A stretch of 33,403 nucleotides of DNA from an uncultured Alphaproteobacteria bacterium (GTDB lineage: Bacteria > Pseudomonadota > Alphaproteobacteria > Rhizobiales > Ancalomicrobiaceae). The notes beneath the pieces were generated by a model. The model searched no databases and was not told where the DNA came from. It was given only the letters and a program-made list of their open reading frames with translations. The stretch is taken from the NCBI GenBank assembly GCA_937892955.1, contig CALBKH010000133.1:1-33403 (forward strand), given 5' to 3'. The position numbers and the translations under genes were made by a program. This document shows positions 17,381 to 26,376 of this stretch, piece by piece. Position 1 is the stretch's first letter; each line of letters begins with the position of its first letter.

Positions 17381-18754
17381 TCACAGTGCGGGGAGAACCA
17401 GGCGGCAACGCAACCCACCGAGGGGCGCGCGATCGAGGTCGAATTCGCCACCATAGAGCGCCGCCAATTCGGCGACGATCGACAGGCCGAGCCCGGAGCC
17501 GGGGACCTTCTGGTCGAGCCGATGTCCGCGCTTCAGCGCCTCGGCGCGGCCGGCCGGATCGATGCCCGGGCCGTCGTCGTCGACGACCACGGTGAAGAAG
17601 CGGCGCTCACCGCCGCCCTGATCGGACAGGCGAACCGCGACGTCGACCCGGCCGACGGCCCATTTGCAGGCGTTGTCGACGAGATTGCCGAGCGCCTCCT
17701 CGAGATCCTCGCGTTCGCCGCGGAAACGGATCCCGGGCTCGACCGTCGCCTGGAGGGTCACCGCGCGCGACTCGTGGATCCGGCGCATGGCGCGAACCAG
17801 CCGATCGACCACCGGCTCCACCTCGGTGACGACGCCGATGACGCGGCGCTGGGCGGCGAGGCGGGCGCGTTCGAGGTGATGTTCGACGTGGTCGCGCATC
17901 AGGCCGACCTGCTCGACCACGTGCGGGGCGATGGCGCAATCGGAGGTGCGGGCCTCGTTGAGCAGCACCGAGATCGGCGTCTTGAGGGCATGCGCGAGGT
18001 TGCCGACATGGGTGCGGGCACGCTCGGTCGCTTCGCGGTTGGTCTGGATGAGGGTGTTGAGCTCGTGGGCGAGCGGCGCGATCTCGGCGGGGAAAGGGCC
18101 CTCCAACTGCTCCGCCTCGCCGGCGCGAATGCGCAGGAGCGCTGCGCGCATCCGGTCGAGCGGCGTCAGACCGAGGCGGACCTGAGCGGCGGTGGAGATC
18201 ACCAGACCGAAGCCGACGGCGGCGAGCAACAGGGCGGTTCGCCAGGAGAAGCCGGAGATGTCGGCCTCGAGATCGCCGGCGTTGCCCGCCACCGCCAAGC
18301 GGAAGACGTCGCGGCCGTCGAAATCGACCTCGCGTTCCAGCATCCGGAGGCGCTGGCCGTCGGGGCCTTCGAGGTAGGCGCGCGTGATGCGATCGCGGTC
18401 GGGAGGGGTGCCGATGTCGCTCGGCAGGCGCAACACCTCGCCGGTCAGCGACGGCGAGGTGACCACGACGCGGCCGTCGGCGGCGCGCCGGACCACCCAG
18501 TACCAACCGGACAACGGCAGTTCGAAGCGGGCTTCGCCGAGATTGTCGGGCTGGCGGAACGTGCCCGCGCCGTCGGCTTGGGTGGCGAGCGCCCCCACCA
18601 GGGTCTTCAGATAGACGCCGAGCCGCTCGTCGAACGAGCGCTCGACCGAGGCGCGGTAGACGGTGATGAGGACGAAGCCGGCGACCGCCAGCGACAGGGC
18701 GCTCCACAGAGCGGCCAGAACGAACAGGCGCCGGGCGAGCGAGCTAACCTGCAT
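17381..18754 (-). CDS. PhoQ-like sensor histidine kinase
   Basis: A 457-residue kinase with membrane helices at about 10-33 and 172-190 enclosing a periplasmic domain of about 135 residues. A HAMP-like linker precedes His255 in VGNLAHALKTPISVLL. The N box NLVDNACKWA and the DDDGPGI and GSGLGLSIVAELAALYGG motifs follow. The GNLAHALKTP form of the H box is typical of PhoQ relatives in alphaproteobacteria. It overlaps the regulator gene by 11 nt, so translation is coupled. With the PepSY gene upstream of the regulator it forms a common three-gene module. The signal could be divalent cations or envelope state, but this is by analogy only. Confidence 0.94.
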   Translation of the reverse strand: MQVSSLARRLFVLAALWSALSLAVAGFVLITVYRASVERSFDERLGVYLKTLVGALATQADGAGTFRQPDNLGEARFELPLSGWYWVVRRAADGRVVVTSPSLTGEVLRLPSDIGTPPDRDRITRAYLEGPDGQRLRMLEREVDFDGRDVFRLAVAGNAGDLEADISGFSWRTALLLAAVGFGLVISTAAQVRLGLTPLDRMRAALLRIRAGEAEQLEGPFPAEIAPLAHELNTLIQTNREATERARTHVGNLAHALKTPISVLLNEARTSDCAIAPHVVEQVGLMRDHVEHHLERARLAAQRRVIGVVTEVEPVVDRLVRAMRRIHESRAVTLQATVEPGIRFRGEREDLEEALGNLVDNACKWAVGRVDVAVRLSDQGGGERRFFTVVVDDDGPGIDPAGRAEALKRGHRLDQKVPGSGLGLSIVAELAALYGGEFDLDRAPLGGLRCRLVLPAL

Positions 18755-19415
18755 CGACCGTCGTGCCCACGGTGTAGCCGAGGCCGCGGATGGTCTGGAT
18801 CAGGTCGACCCCGAGCTTCTTGCGCAGGCGTCCGACGAACACCTCGATGGTGTTCGAGTCGCGGTCGAAGTCCTGATCGTAGAGATGCTCGACCAGTTCG
18901 GTGCGCGAGACGACCCGGCCCTGGTGCATCATCAGATAGGCGAGCAGGCGGTATTCGTGGGAGGTGAGGCGGATGGTGCGACCGTCGACGGTCACCTTGC
19001 CGGCGCGGGTGTCGAGGGTGACCGGGCCGACGTGGATCTCGTTCGAGGCGAGGCCGGCGGCGCGGCGCACCAGGGCGCGGATGCGCGCCTGGACCTCCTC
19101 CATGTGGAACGGCTTGGCGACGTAGTCGTCGGCGCCGGCGTCGATGCCGGCCACCTTGTCGGACCAGCGGTCGCGGGCGGTGAGCAGCAGCACCGGCATC
19201 TTGCGACCGGCCCTGCGCCATTTCTCGAGAACCGTGATGCCATCCATCATCGGCAGTCCGATGTCGAGGATCACGGCGTCATAGGGCTCGGTGTCGCCGA
19301 GGAAGTGCCCCTCCTCGCCGTCGGAGGCCGCATCCACGGCATATCCGGCCTCTTCGAAGGCCTCGACGAGTTGGCGATTGAGATTCTTGTCGTCTTCCAC
19401 CACCAGGAGGCGCAC
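18744..19415 (-). CDS. PhoP/OmpR-type response regulator
   Basis: A 223-residue regulator. The receiver domain begins MRLLVVEDD, with phospho-acceptor Asp51 (AVILDIGLP) and Lys in VAKPFH near residue 101. The winged-helix domain (about 125-220) has LTSHEYRLLAYLM and VFVGRLRKKLG, ending in TIRGLGYTV. The start is a GTG at 19415, with GAGGGAG 6 nt upstream. It lies 39 bp after the PepSY gene and overlaps the kinase gene by 11 nt. Confidence 0.95.
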   Translation of the reverse strand: MRLLVVEDDKNLNRQLVEAFEEAGYAVDAASDGEEGHFLGDTEPYDAVILDIGLPMMDGITVLEKWRRAGRKMPVLLLTARDRWSDKVAGIDAGADDYVAKPFHMEEVQARIRALVRRAAGLASNEIHVGPVTLDTRAGKVTVDGRTIRLTSHEYRLLAYLMMHQGRVVSRTELVEHLYDQDFDRDSNTIEVFVGRLRKKLGVDLIQTIRGLGYTVGTTVDAG

Positions 19416-19454
19416 GCCGTTCTCCCTCGTCGTCCCGCGTCGCGCGGCCGCGGC

Positions 19455-19769
19455 TCACTTGTCGACGCTATCGTACACGATCCGGCCGGAGGTCGCATCG
19501 AGGAGGACACGGCGGACTTTTCCGGTCGGGTCGAGCAACGTGACACGATAGACGAGAAGCGAGCCGGCGCGGCACAGATCGGCGCGGACGATGTCGCCGA
19601 CGAGGTGACGTTTGATCTCGGCGAGACGGCGAACCTTGCCCTGGACGAGAACCTCCTGGACCACCGCGCCGGAGAGGCAATCGGAAGCCGCCGGCATCTC
19701 GACGGCCGCAGCCCCGACGTCGCCGCCGGCAAGAAGGAGGACAACGGCCAGGAGCCCGCTACGATTCAT
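19455..19769 (-). CDS. Small exported PepSY-domain protein
   Basis: A 104-residue protein with a signal peptide (about 1-20, cleavage near GAAA). The body ends with YRVTLLDPTGKVRRVLLDATSGRIV, which is the PepSY pattern (Y-V-x-L-x-D-x-x-G-x-x-x-x-V-x-V-D-A-x-T-G-x-I). Residues about 30-66 hold a helix with the pair Cys30 and Cys66. PepSY proteins of this size are often co-transcribed with PhoP/PhoQ-type genes and may modulate the periplasmic sensor; here the gene leads that operon. Confidence 0.88.
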   Translation of the reverse strand: MNRSGLLAVVLLLAGGDVGAAAVEMPAASDCLSGAVVQEVLVQGKVRRLAEIKRHLVGDIVRADLCRAGSLLVYRVTLLDPTGKVRRVLLDATSGRIVYDSVDK

Positions 19770-19853
19770 GGCGCGACGCTATCCGAGACGCGCTGAACCT
19801 GCCATGAACACCACCGCCGCCGCCCTCGGATGCCGCGGGGGACGGCGCCGGAG

Positions 19854-20039
19854 TCAGGGCTGCGACCGGCTTCCGACCGGGCCGTCGGTGAGGAAACGCA
19901 GGACCGTGTTGGCGATGCCGAGGCCGGTGACGACGAAGCCGGCGGTCGTCGGACCGGCGAGCCCGACCCAGTCGGTGGCGATCAGCACGCCGAGCACGGA
20001 GGCGGCGAGGTTGAGGATGAGAGTGCGATAACCTTTCAT
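19854..20039 (-). CDS. Holin-like small membrane protein next to the GTA cluster
   Basis: A 61-residue protein with two predicted membrane helices, about 6-23 and 30-48, joined by a short turn, and a polar tail. AAAGGAA precedes the ATG by 7 nt. The form (MKGYRTL start, Gly/Ala-rich helices) resembles small holin-like proteins seen near phage or GTA lysis genes in alphaproteobacteria. No endolysin is found beside it. It follows the tail-tip gene by 70 bp, on the same strand, so it could be the last gene of the GTA transcript. The lysis role is inference. Confidence 0.6.
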   Translation of the reverse strand: MKGYRTLILNLAASVLGVLIATDWVGLAGPTTAGFVVTGLGIANTVLRFLTDGPVGSRSQP

Positions 20040-20109
20040 CTTGCTGTTCCTTTCTTACGGTCGAGAGGCCGGCGATCGGCCGGGCGCGGGGCGCCGTCGC
20101 GGGACGCGA

Positions 20110-23100
20110 TCAGACGCGGAAGCCACCCGAGCGCCACACGCCGGGACCGATGGTGGCGCCGAGTTCGGCGACGCGGACGGTGACGTCGACCGGGTTCGGG
20201 CCGAGACGGGCGTCGCGGTCGGCCTTGGACCAGATCCACGACGGCGTGGCGGTGTCGGCGCGGCGCACCAGCGTCGTGCCGTGGAAGATCTCGAGGCGAT
20301 AGGCTTCGACCCCCTCCGGCAGCGGCACTTCGCCGGTGCCCCAGGCATCGGCGCCGGGACCGCGGGCGCGACGCACCCAGGAGACGCGGACGTCGCCGCT
20401 CGCCGGATCGGCCAGAGCGCGCAGGTGGGCCGGCGCGTAGGACCACAGGCCGCGTCCGGTGGGCACGACGGAGAACTCGGCATGGCTCGGGCGCGAATAG
20501 TCCTCGAGCGCCGGGCCGATGCGGAACACCACCTCGCTGCCGATGTCCTCGAGATCGAGGGGAAGTGTGGCGAGGCTCTCGTCGAGCACGACGAAGGCGG
20601 CGCCGGCCGGGATCGCATCGAGACCGTCCCAGGCGTCCTCGGAGCCGCCCTGACAGCGCAGCAGGCGCGACAGCCGCCAGGTGGCGACGCCGATCATCTC
20701 GGCCTCGGCGTATTGCAGCACCTCCCACAGACCGTTCGGGGCGCGGACCGCGACCCGACAGGCGCCGGCCAGGACCTTGGCTTCGCTCTCGGCGGCGATC
20801 GCGCCGTTCCACACGGTGACGTCGAAAGTGGAGACCCGGTCCCACACGGCCACCGGACCGCACCGAAGCGGCGAGGCGGTGACGCCCATGGTCGCCCGTC
20901 GGTCGATCGACCCGACCGTCGTCCAACTGCCTTCGTCGAGCCGCCGCCACAGGCCGAGCGAACCCGGCCAGGGCGCGGCGAAGGCGGCGACCCAGGGACG
21001 ATGGAGCGCCGCACCCTCTTCCGGGTGGGCGATGTCGAGGACGACGATCGCCGGCTCGCCCCAGGCGGTGGCAGATGCACCGGAGCGACGACGCGTGGCG
21101 GTGCGCACCGGACCGTAGAGATCCGGGTCGGCACTGCGCGCTTCGACGCGACGTGCGGCGCCGTCGCTCACCGCCTCGACGAAGAGCCGTTCGACGCGGC
21201 CGTCGACGGCGAGGTCGACGAGATCGCCCGGTTCGAGTGCGACGCGCGTCGGATCGAGCGCGAAGGCCGCCGAGGTGCGGCCGGCCCAGACGTCGGCGAG
21301 CCATGTGTCGGCGATGGAGACCATGGTCTCGATCGGCGCCACCACGGCGAGGTCGGCCGAGGCGGCGCGGCGCGACGTTCCTTCGAGGCGACGGGACGAG
21401 ACGGTGGCGCGGCGATGATCGAGGGTGGCGTCGGAGAAGGTGATCGACACTTCGGCCGGCAGTTCGCTCTCCTGCGCCCGGCGAAGGGTGACGGCGGCGG
21501 CCTTCTCGTCCTCGACGCAGTCGTCGCTCGTCAACGTCGCGTCGAAGCGGCGCGAGCGCCCTGCGAAGCGCAGGCCGGTTCCGGTGTCGATGGCGTCGAT
21601 CTGGAAGGCGGCGAGGAGCGGTTCGAGGGCTTCGCGCGCCGACATGCGGCGATCGATCACGTAGCCGTCGACATGCCCGGCGATCGCCCGAAAGTCGACG
21701 CCGTCGACCCCGTGGTCGGCGAGGATCGCGGCGATCAGCCCCTCGAGGCTCGCGCCACCGAGGCGGCCGTTCAGCCAGTGGCCGGTCGACCAGACGTCGC
21801 CGTCGGCCCACACATCACCTTCGACCGGGAAGGTCGGGAACGGCCGCGCGTCCCAGGTCCACAGATGGATGCCGTCGGGATCGAGCATCGGTCCGCCGTA
21901 GACGGGCGACGTCGGGTTGGCGCCGGGCGTCACCGCCGGATCCCAGTGGTCGATGATCGCTTCGAGGGTGCGGCGCTGGGCGAGGTCGTCGCGGGTGCCG
22001 ATCGAGGCCCACGGACGCCGGCTCTCCGACGATTTCGGATCGGGGAAGACGTTGGGCTGGTTGGCGCCGAGGTCGACCGCCGGGCAGCCGAGTTCGGTGA
22101 GCCAGATCGGCTTCATCCCCGGTTCCCAGGCGGTCGGGGTCGCCGCTTCGACGCCGCCGGGGCGATCGTAGTGGTGGTTCGACCACCAGCCGACGAGGTC
22201 CTTCGGGCGAAAGACCCAGGGCTTGCCGTAGGCGCCGTCGGTGATCGGCAGGCGGGTCTGCGCCCGCCGGGCCGCCTCGTCGGCGTAGTACCAGTCGTGA
22301 GCCTCGCCGCCGGCGACGCGAGTGGCGAGATGGGCGCGATCGGTGGGCAGATCGGCGAGGTCGCGGTCGAGATGGTCGCCGCGCCGCCAGTCGGTGAGCG
22401 GGAAATAGGCGTCGATGCCGACGAAGTCGACGTGCGGCGAAGCCCACAGCGGATCGAGGTGAAAGACCACGTCACCCGATCCATCGGCGGGCTGGAAGCC
22501 GTTCCACTCGGTCCAGTCGGCGCCGTAGGAGAGTTTCACCGCCGGTCCGAGGATCGAGCGGACGTCGGCGACGAGATCGACGAGAGCGGCGACGAAGGGA
22601 TGCGAGCCCCCCTCCCCGCGCACCGTGGTCAGGCCGACGAATTCGGAACCGACGAGAAAGGCGTCGACGCCGCCGGCCGCCACGGCGAGCGTCGCGTGGT
22701 GGAGGATCATGCGGCGGAACGACCATTCGGCCGGGCCGGCATAGGCGACGGCGCCGCCGCCCACGGAGAAGTCGCTCGGGGACGCCGTGCCGACGAAGGC
22801 GGCGATCTGCGCTTCGGCCGTGGCCGTGCCGTCGGGCGAGCCGGGTTCGCCGGGAGCCGGGTGGCAGGTGATGCGGCCGCGCCAGGGATGGGCCGGTTGT
22901 TCGTCGCCGCCGCGCGGATCGGCGAGGCCGTTGCCGGCGGGGATGTCCATCGCCACGAAGGGATAGAGCATCACCTCGAGGCCGCGGCCGCGGATCTCGG
23001 CGATCGCCTCGATCACCGACGCGTCGGACGGCGTGCCGCCGTAGGCGGGATGGCCGTCGATGGTCGAGACCAGGGTCGCGGCTGCACGGCCGAGGCCGCC

Positions 23101-23994
23101 GACCGACCAGACGAGCGGCTTCGTCGTCTTCATCGCCTGCTCGACCCGCGGTTCGATCCGGCAGTCGCCGGCGCGCAGATCGTCGCCGAACCAGGTCACG
23201 ACCAGGGCGATGCGCCTCAGGTTCGGGCACAGGCCGGTGAGCTCGTCGAGGGCGGCGACGAGATCGGTGGCGGCGTGGCGGACGTGGCGGTTCTCGCTTT
23301 CGGTGACGCCGGGCGAGACGGCCCGGGTCACCGCCGTGGTGGCGTAGCCGAATTCGGTGCCGCCGGGGATCAGAGTGACGCCGCGCACCCGGCTCTCCAG
23401 CCGGTCGACGACGCGGATCACCTCGAAGGAGAGTTGGGGGATGCGGTTGCCCCAGTCCTCCAGCGGGAAATGCTCGAAGACGACATAGGCGACGCCGCGA
23501 TAGGCCGGCACCTCGCCGCCCTGACGCGCGAGGATCAGCGCGTCGGGCTCCTGGTCCTCGCCGCCGAGGTGGACGCGGATGGTGAGCGAGGCGGTGTCGA
23601 GGAGCGTGCCGTCGGCCCAGATGCGGCCGACGTGACGGATCGGCCCCTCGCACAGGGCGACGGCGAAATTGGCGTGATAGTGCCAGGTCTTGACCTTCGG
23701 TCCGCCCTTGCCGCCGCTGGTGGTGGCGCTCTCCTCGTGGCGGGTCGCCCAGATCAGCTGACCGGCGAGGCGGGCGCGGCCGTAGATGCGCGGGATGTCG
23801 TCGCCCTCGGTCGAGCTCGACACGTCGAGGTCGGAGAGGCGCGGACCGCTCGTCCCCGGCATGGTCGAGCGGATCAGCGTCTGATCGAGGACATGGCCGG
23901 CGAGGCCGCCGATCGCCTGACCGACGAGAGCGCCGACACCGCCGAGCGCGCCGCCGAGAGCGCTGCCGGCGGCGGCGAGAAGGAGGGTCGCCAT
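20110..23994 (-). CDS. GTA TIM-barrel tail-tip/baseplate protein (RcGTA g15-like)
   Basis: A 1294-residue protein, close in length to the R. capsulatus GTA g15 'megatron' baseplate protein. A Gly/Ala-rich hydrophobic N-terminus (about 1-40) precedes a tail-hub-like region. A TIM-barrel domain follows in roughly residues 400-750, with segments such as AFLVGSEFVGLT, LSYGADWTEWNG and VDFVGIDAYFP. Residues after about 780 resemble phage tail-tip (gpJ-type) domains, and the protein ends in fibronectin-like strands. In GTA particles it forms the tip that contacts the recipient cell. The ATG has GGAG 8 nt upstream and lies 18 nt past the peptidase stop. There are no frameshifts, so the particle could be functional. 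Confidence 0.93.
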   Translation of the reverse strand: MATLLLAAAGSALGGALGGVGALVGQAIGGLAGHVLDQTLIRSTMPGTSGPRLSDLDVSSSTEGDDIPRIYGRARLAGQLIWATRHEESATTSGGKGGPKVKTWHYHANFAVALCEGPIRHVGRIWADGTLLDTASLTIRVHLGGEDQEPDALILARQGGEVPAYRGVAYVVFEHFPLEDWGNRIPQLSFEVIRVVDRLESRVRGVTLIPGGTEFGYATTAVTRAVSPGVTESENRHVRHAATDLVAALDELTGLCPNLRRIALVVTWFGDDLRAGDCRIEPRVEQAMKTTKPLVWSVGGLGRAAATLVSTIDGHPAYGGTPSDASVIEAIAEIRGRGLEVMLYPFVAMDIPAGNGLADPRGGDEQPAHPWRGRITCHPAPGEPGSPDGTATAEAQIAAFVGTASPSDFSVGGGAVAYAGPAEWSFRRMILHHATLAVAAGGVDAFLVGSEFVGLTTVRGEGGSHPFVAALVDLVADVRSILGPAVKLSYGADWTEWNGFQPADGSGDVVFHLDPLWASPHVDFVGIDAYFPLTDWRRGDHLDRDLADLPTDRAHLATRVAGGEAHDWYYADEAARRAQTRLPITDGAYGKPWVFRPKDLVGWWSNHHYDRPGGVEAATPTAWEPGMKPIWLTELGCPAVDLGANQPNVFPDPKSSESRRPWASIGTRDDLAQRRTLEAIIDHWDPAVTPGANPTSPVYGGPMLDPDGIHLWTWDARPFPTFPVEGDVWADGDVWSTGHWLNGRLGGASLEGLIAAILADHGVDGVDFRAIAGHVDGYVIDRRMSAREALEPLLAAFQIDAIDTGTGLRFAGRSRRFDATLTSDDCVEDEKAAAVTLRRAQESELPAEVSITFSDATLDHRRATVSSRRLEGTSRRAASADLAVVAPIETMVSIADTWLADVWAGRTSAAFALDPTRVALEPGDLVDLAVDGRVERLFVEAVSDGAARRVEARSADPDLYGPVRTATRRRSGASATAWGEPAIVVLDIAHPEEGAALHRPWVAAFAAPWPGSLGLWRRLDEGSWTTVGSIDRRATMGVTASPLRCGPVAVWDRVSTFDVTVWNGAIAAESEAKVLAGACRVAVRAPNGLWEVLQYAEAEMIGVATWRLSRLLRCQGGSEDAWDGLDAIPAGAAFVVLDESLATLPLDLEDIGSEVVFRIGPALEDYSRPSHAEFSVVPTGRGLWSYAPAHLRALADPASGDVRVSWVRRARGPGADAWGTGEVPLPEGVEAYRLEIFHGTTLVRRADTATPSWIWSKADRDARLGPNPVDVTVRVAELGATIGPGVWRSGGFRV

Positions 23995-24012
23995 GGTGGG
24001 TGCTCCGAAGGG

Positions 24013-24489
24013 TCAGGCCGGGAGGACGTCGTCGACGCCGGGAAAGGCGAAGGCGGCGGCGATGCGGCGACGCCACCAGGGGCCGAGCGGGCTCTCGACC
24101 ACCGCCGTCCCCTCGTAGGCGTGGACGAAGCGATCGGGCGCGACGAGGACGCCGGCGTGCTTGGCCGGCAGATCGGGCCGCCAGCGGAAGAGGATCACGT
24201 CGCCGGGCCGCGCTTCGGCGACCGGCACGGCGACGAGATGACGGCGGCCGGCCTCGATCATCTGCTCCAGCCGGCTCGCCTCGGCCCAATCCGGAGCGTA
24301 GGGCGGCGGCGTTTCCGGTTCGGCGCCGTAGAACTCGCGCCACAGGCCGCGGACGAGGCCGAGGCAGTCGCAGCCGGCGCCCTTGAGCGACGCCTGATGG
24401 CGATAGGGCGTGCCGATCCAGGCGCGCGCCGCGGCGACGATCGCCTCTCGGCTCGGGGCCGGGCGATCGATGTCGACAGGGTCGGTCAT
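24013..24489 (-). CDS. NlpC/P60-type tail peptidase (RcGTA g14-like)
   Basis: A 158-residue cysteine peptidase of the NlpC/P60 fold. The nucleophile is Cys42 in GAGCDCLGLVRG and the catalytic His is His111 in PAKHAGVLV, with a further His at 123 (FVHAYEG). It likely cuts peptidoglycan peptides during DNA delivery or assembly of the tail tip. The ATG overlaps the hub gene stop by 4 nt (ATGA at 24486-24489). A longer frame to 24687 lies inside the hub gene and is rejected. Confidence 0.93.
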   Translation of the reverse strand: MTDPVDIDRPAPSREAIVAAARAWIGTPYRHQASLKGAGCDCLGLVRGLWREFYGAEPETPPPYAPDWAEASRLEQMIEAGRRHLVAVPVAEARPGDVILFRWRPDLPAKHAGVLVAPDRFVHAYEGTAVVESPLGPWWRRRIAAAFAFPGVDDVLPA

Positions 24490-25364
24490 GGCACCAGGGC
24501 TCCGCCGTCGTTGGGGCCGCCGGAGACCGGCGAGGCGACGAGGAAGTCGTTGCCCGGGATGTGGGGAAAGCCGCGGAAGGCGGAGGCGTTGGCGAAACGG
24601 TCGCGGCAGGTCTCGAAGCGCTTGTCGCAACCTCGAGAGACTTCGAGCGTGTCGCCGACGGCGATCGGGTCGGTCATGGTCCGCCACAGTTCGAGGTCCA
24701 CCATGTCGGCGTCGACACGGTGGACCTTGATCTCGCTCTTTCGCCCGACGCAGGCGCCGGAGGTGAAGACCGCCCCGCCGTGATCGAAGTGGCCGTCGGC
24801 GACGTCTTCGAGACCGGTGACGACGAAGCGGCGGCGGTCCGACACGGCCGCGACGGTCGCCGCGTGCGGTTCCACCGCGACACCGCAGCGGGCATCGCCG
24901 AGATCGGCGTCGCAGCGGTGCTGGAAGAGGCGACCGCGCGGCGCGTCGAGGGCATGGGCGGCGGAGCGGATCTCGGCGCGGAAGGCGCCGTCGAGGCGGG
25001 CGACCTCACCGACCACCCCGGTGCGCAACGTCACGCGTCGCGTCGGGTCGGTCCAATCGACGAGATCGATCTCGACGGCGGCGCCGTCGTAGAGGCCAGC
25101 CTCGATGTCGGCGGCGGTGAGCCGATCGGAGGTGAGGGCGCCGTCGACCTCGAGCCCACCGACCGAGAGGTCGGCGCGCGCCACCGCCTCGCTCACCGAA
25201 AATCCGGTCGCCGCCTCGTGGGTGACGCCATCGTAGACGAGCGGGCGGTCGTGATCGGTGAAGCCGAGCACCACGCCGTCGCGACGGCGCAGGCGCCAGC
25301 AGGCGGCGAGCGTGGTGACGCCGGAGGCGAGCGCCTCGGCGAGAGCGGGAGGAAGCGTCTTCAC
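24486..25364 (-). CDS. Tail hub protein, DUF2163/phage_BR0599 family (RcGTA g13-like)
   Basis: A 292-residue hub protein linking the distal tail to the tail tip. Residues about 1-140 form the beta-rich tail-hub domain (for example GFTDHDRPL). The C-terminal part has Cys151, Cys160, Cys205, Cys246 and Cys253 in HRCDADLGDARCG, GACVG and RGCDKRFETCRDRF, the spacing typical of this family. It recalls the iron-sulfur-binding gpL-type tail proteins. The start is GTG at 25364, which overlaps the upstream stop by 4 nt (GTGA). It also overlaps the peptidase gene by 4 nt. Confidence 0.92.
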   Translation of the reverse strand: MKTLPPALAEALASGVTTLAACWRLRRRDGVVLGFTDHDRPLVYDGVTHEAATGFSVSEAVARADLSVGGLEVDGALTSDRLTAADIEAGLYDGAAVEIDLVDWTDPTRRVTLRTGVVGEVARLDGAFRAEIRSAAHALDAPRGRLFQHRCDADLGDARCGVAVEPHAATVAAVSDRRRFVVTGLEDVADGHFDHGGAVFTSGACVGRKSEIKVHRVDADMVDLELWRTMTDPIAVGDTLEVSRGCDKRFETCRDRFANASAFRGFPHIPGNDFLVASPVSGGPNDGGALVP

Positions 25365-26008
25365 GGGCGGATCTCGACGAGCGGAACGGAGGGGATCTCC
25401 CCGGCGACGAAAGCCGTCAGGTCGACGCGGATCTCGTCGGTGTCGAAGCGGACGGGGACGAGGAAGCGGTAGCCGGCGGTGACGGCAGCGCCCACGGCGG
25501 GGATCTGGCCGGAGGCGAAGGTGACGAGGCCGTCGAGCGACACGGCGAAGTCGACGTCGGCCGCCCTCTCCACCCCGTCGACGGCGACCCGAACCGACCC
25601 GGCGACCGGGCGGGCGATCGTCCTCACCCAGTCGCGTCCGCCGCTGGCGTGATGTTTGACCAGGGCGAAGACGGCGGTGGCGCCGTCACCGGTGCCGATC
25701 GCCTGATCGGTCGGGCTCGGTTCGCGCGAGGGAGCGCAGGAGCGGTCGTCGATCGGGTCGCGCCACAGGAAGCCGTGGAGGCGACCGCGCCGGGCTTCGA
25801 AGAAGCTCAGCACTTCGGCGAGGTCGTCGAGCGAACGGATGCCGGTGCCGGCATCGTATCGCCGTCGCGAATCGGCCCAGCGCGCGTTGCGCACCTCGCG
25901 GCCGGAGCCGAGAACGACGATCTCGGTGCGCCGTTCCGGTCCGCCGGCGGCATGAAGCGAAACCGCCAGCGGGAAGACGACTTCGTCGAAGCCGGACGTC
26001 TCGGACAT
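25361..26008 (-). CDS. Distal tail protein, DUF2460 family (RcGTA g12-like)
   Basis: A 215-residue protein with the typical start GFDEVVFPLAVS, then GSGREVRNARWADSRRRYDAGTG (described here by its NARW and RRYDAG elements), LFWRDP-like LHGFLWRDP near residue 80, and a C-terminal VPVRFDTDEIRVDL. The family forms the distal tail ring in GTAs and related phages. AAAGG lies 9 nt before the ATG. It opens the second, downstream half of the tail genes, because the plus-strand YdcH-like gene intervenes upstream, and so must either have its own promoter in 26009-26097 or be reached by read-through. Confidence 0.93.
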   Translation of the reverse strand: MSETSGFDEVVFPLAVSLHAAGGPERRTEIVVLGSGREVRNARWADSRRRYDAGTGIRSLDDLAEVLSFFEARRGRLHGFLWRDPIDDRSCAPSREPSPTDQAIGTGDGATAVFALVKHHASGGRDWVRTIARPVAGSVRVAVDGVERAADVDFAVSLDGLVTFASGQIPAVGAAVTAGYRFLVPVRFDTDEIRVDLTAFVAGEIPSVPLVEIRP

Positions 26009-26097
26009 CGTCGCGAACCTTTCCGTGTTTGATTTTCCTCAACGACGGTCCCGGCAGGCGCGGGTAACCATCGCGACGATACGAAGCGAGAGAAGTG

Positions 26098-26352
26098 ATG
26101 CCCCATTCGCAGCATGCACTCGTCGAGGAGTTCCCCGACCGGGCCCAGCAGATTCAGTCGATGATCCGTAGCGATGACGCCTTCGCCCGCACGGCTCTCG
26201 ACTACATGGAGATCAACGGCGAAATCCTTCGCATCGAAGCGGAGATCGAGACGACGTCGGACGAGTATCTGGAGACGCTGAAGAAGAAGCGCCTGCTGCT
26301 GCTCGACGACATCCACACGAGATTGACGACAAACGGAAACACCGGAACCTGA
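26098..26352 (+). CDS. DUF465/YdcH-like small coiled-coil protein, opposite strand inside GTA cluster
   Basis: An 84-residue protein with the YdcH pattern: an N-terminal EEFP...I..M..SDDAFARTALDY block, then NGEILRIEAEIE and LETLKKKRLLLLDDI, forming two helices likely to make a hairpin or coiled coil. ATG at 26098 is chosen over GTG at 26095, with GAGAGAAG upstream. YdcH proteins are widespread and of unclear function; they are chromosomal genes, not phage structural genes. It lies on the plus strand between tape measure and distal tail genes, which is unusual for a GTA cluster. Confidence 0.85.
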   Translation: MPHSQHALVEEFPDRAQQIQSMIRSDDAFARTALDYMEINGEILRIEAEIETTSDEYLETLKKKRLLLLDDIHTRLTTNGNTGT

Positions 26353-26376
26353 GCCCCTCCTCGTTGGGTCCGGTGT
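26339..26376. terminator. Convergent bidirectional hairpin between YdcH-like and tape measure genes
   Basis: ACACCGGA (26339-26346) pairs perfectly with TCCGGTGT (26369-26376), followed after one mismatch by two more G-C pairs. It spans the 3' end of the plus-strand gene and the last base of the minus-strand tape measure gene. No T-tract is obvious, so termination is inferred from geometry. Confidence 0.5.

Noticed and set aside
20041..24783. Plus-strand open frame of 1580 codons opposite the GTA tail genes
   Set aside because: It is antisense to well-supported tail-tip, peptidase and hub genes. Long antisense frames arise from the codon bias of G+C-rich genes, and its composition (Arg/Gly/Asp/Glu-rich, no domain) is that of a shadow.
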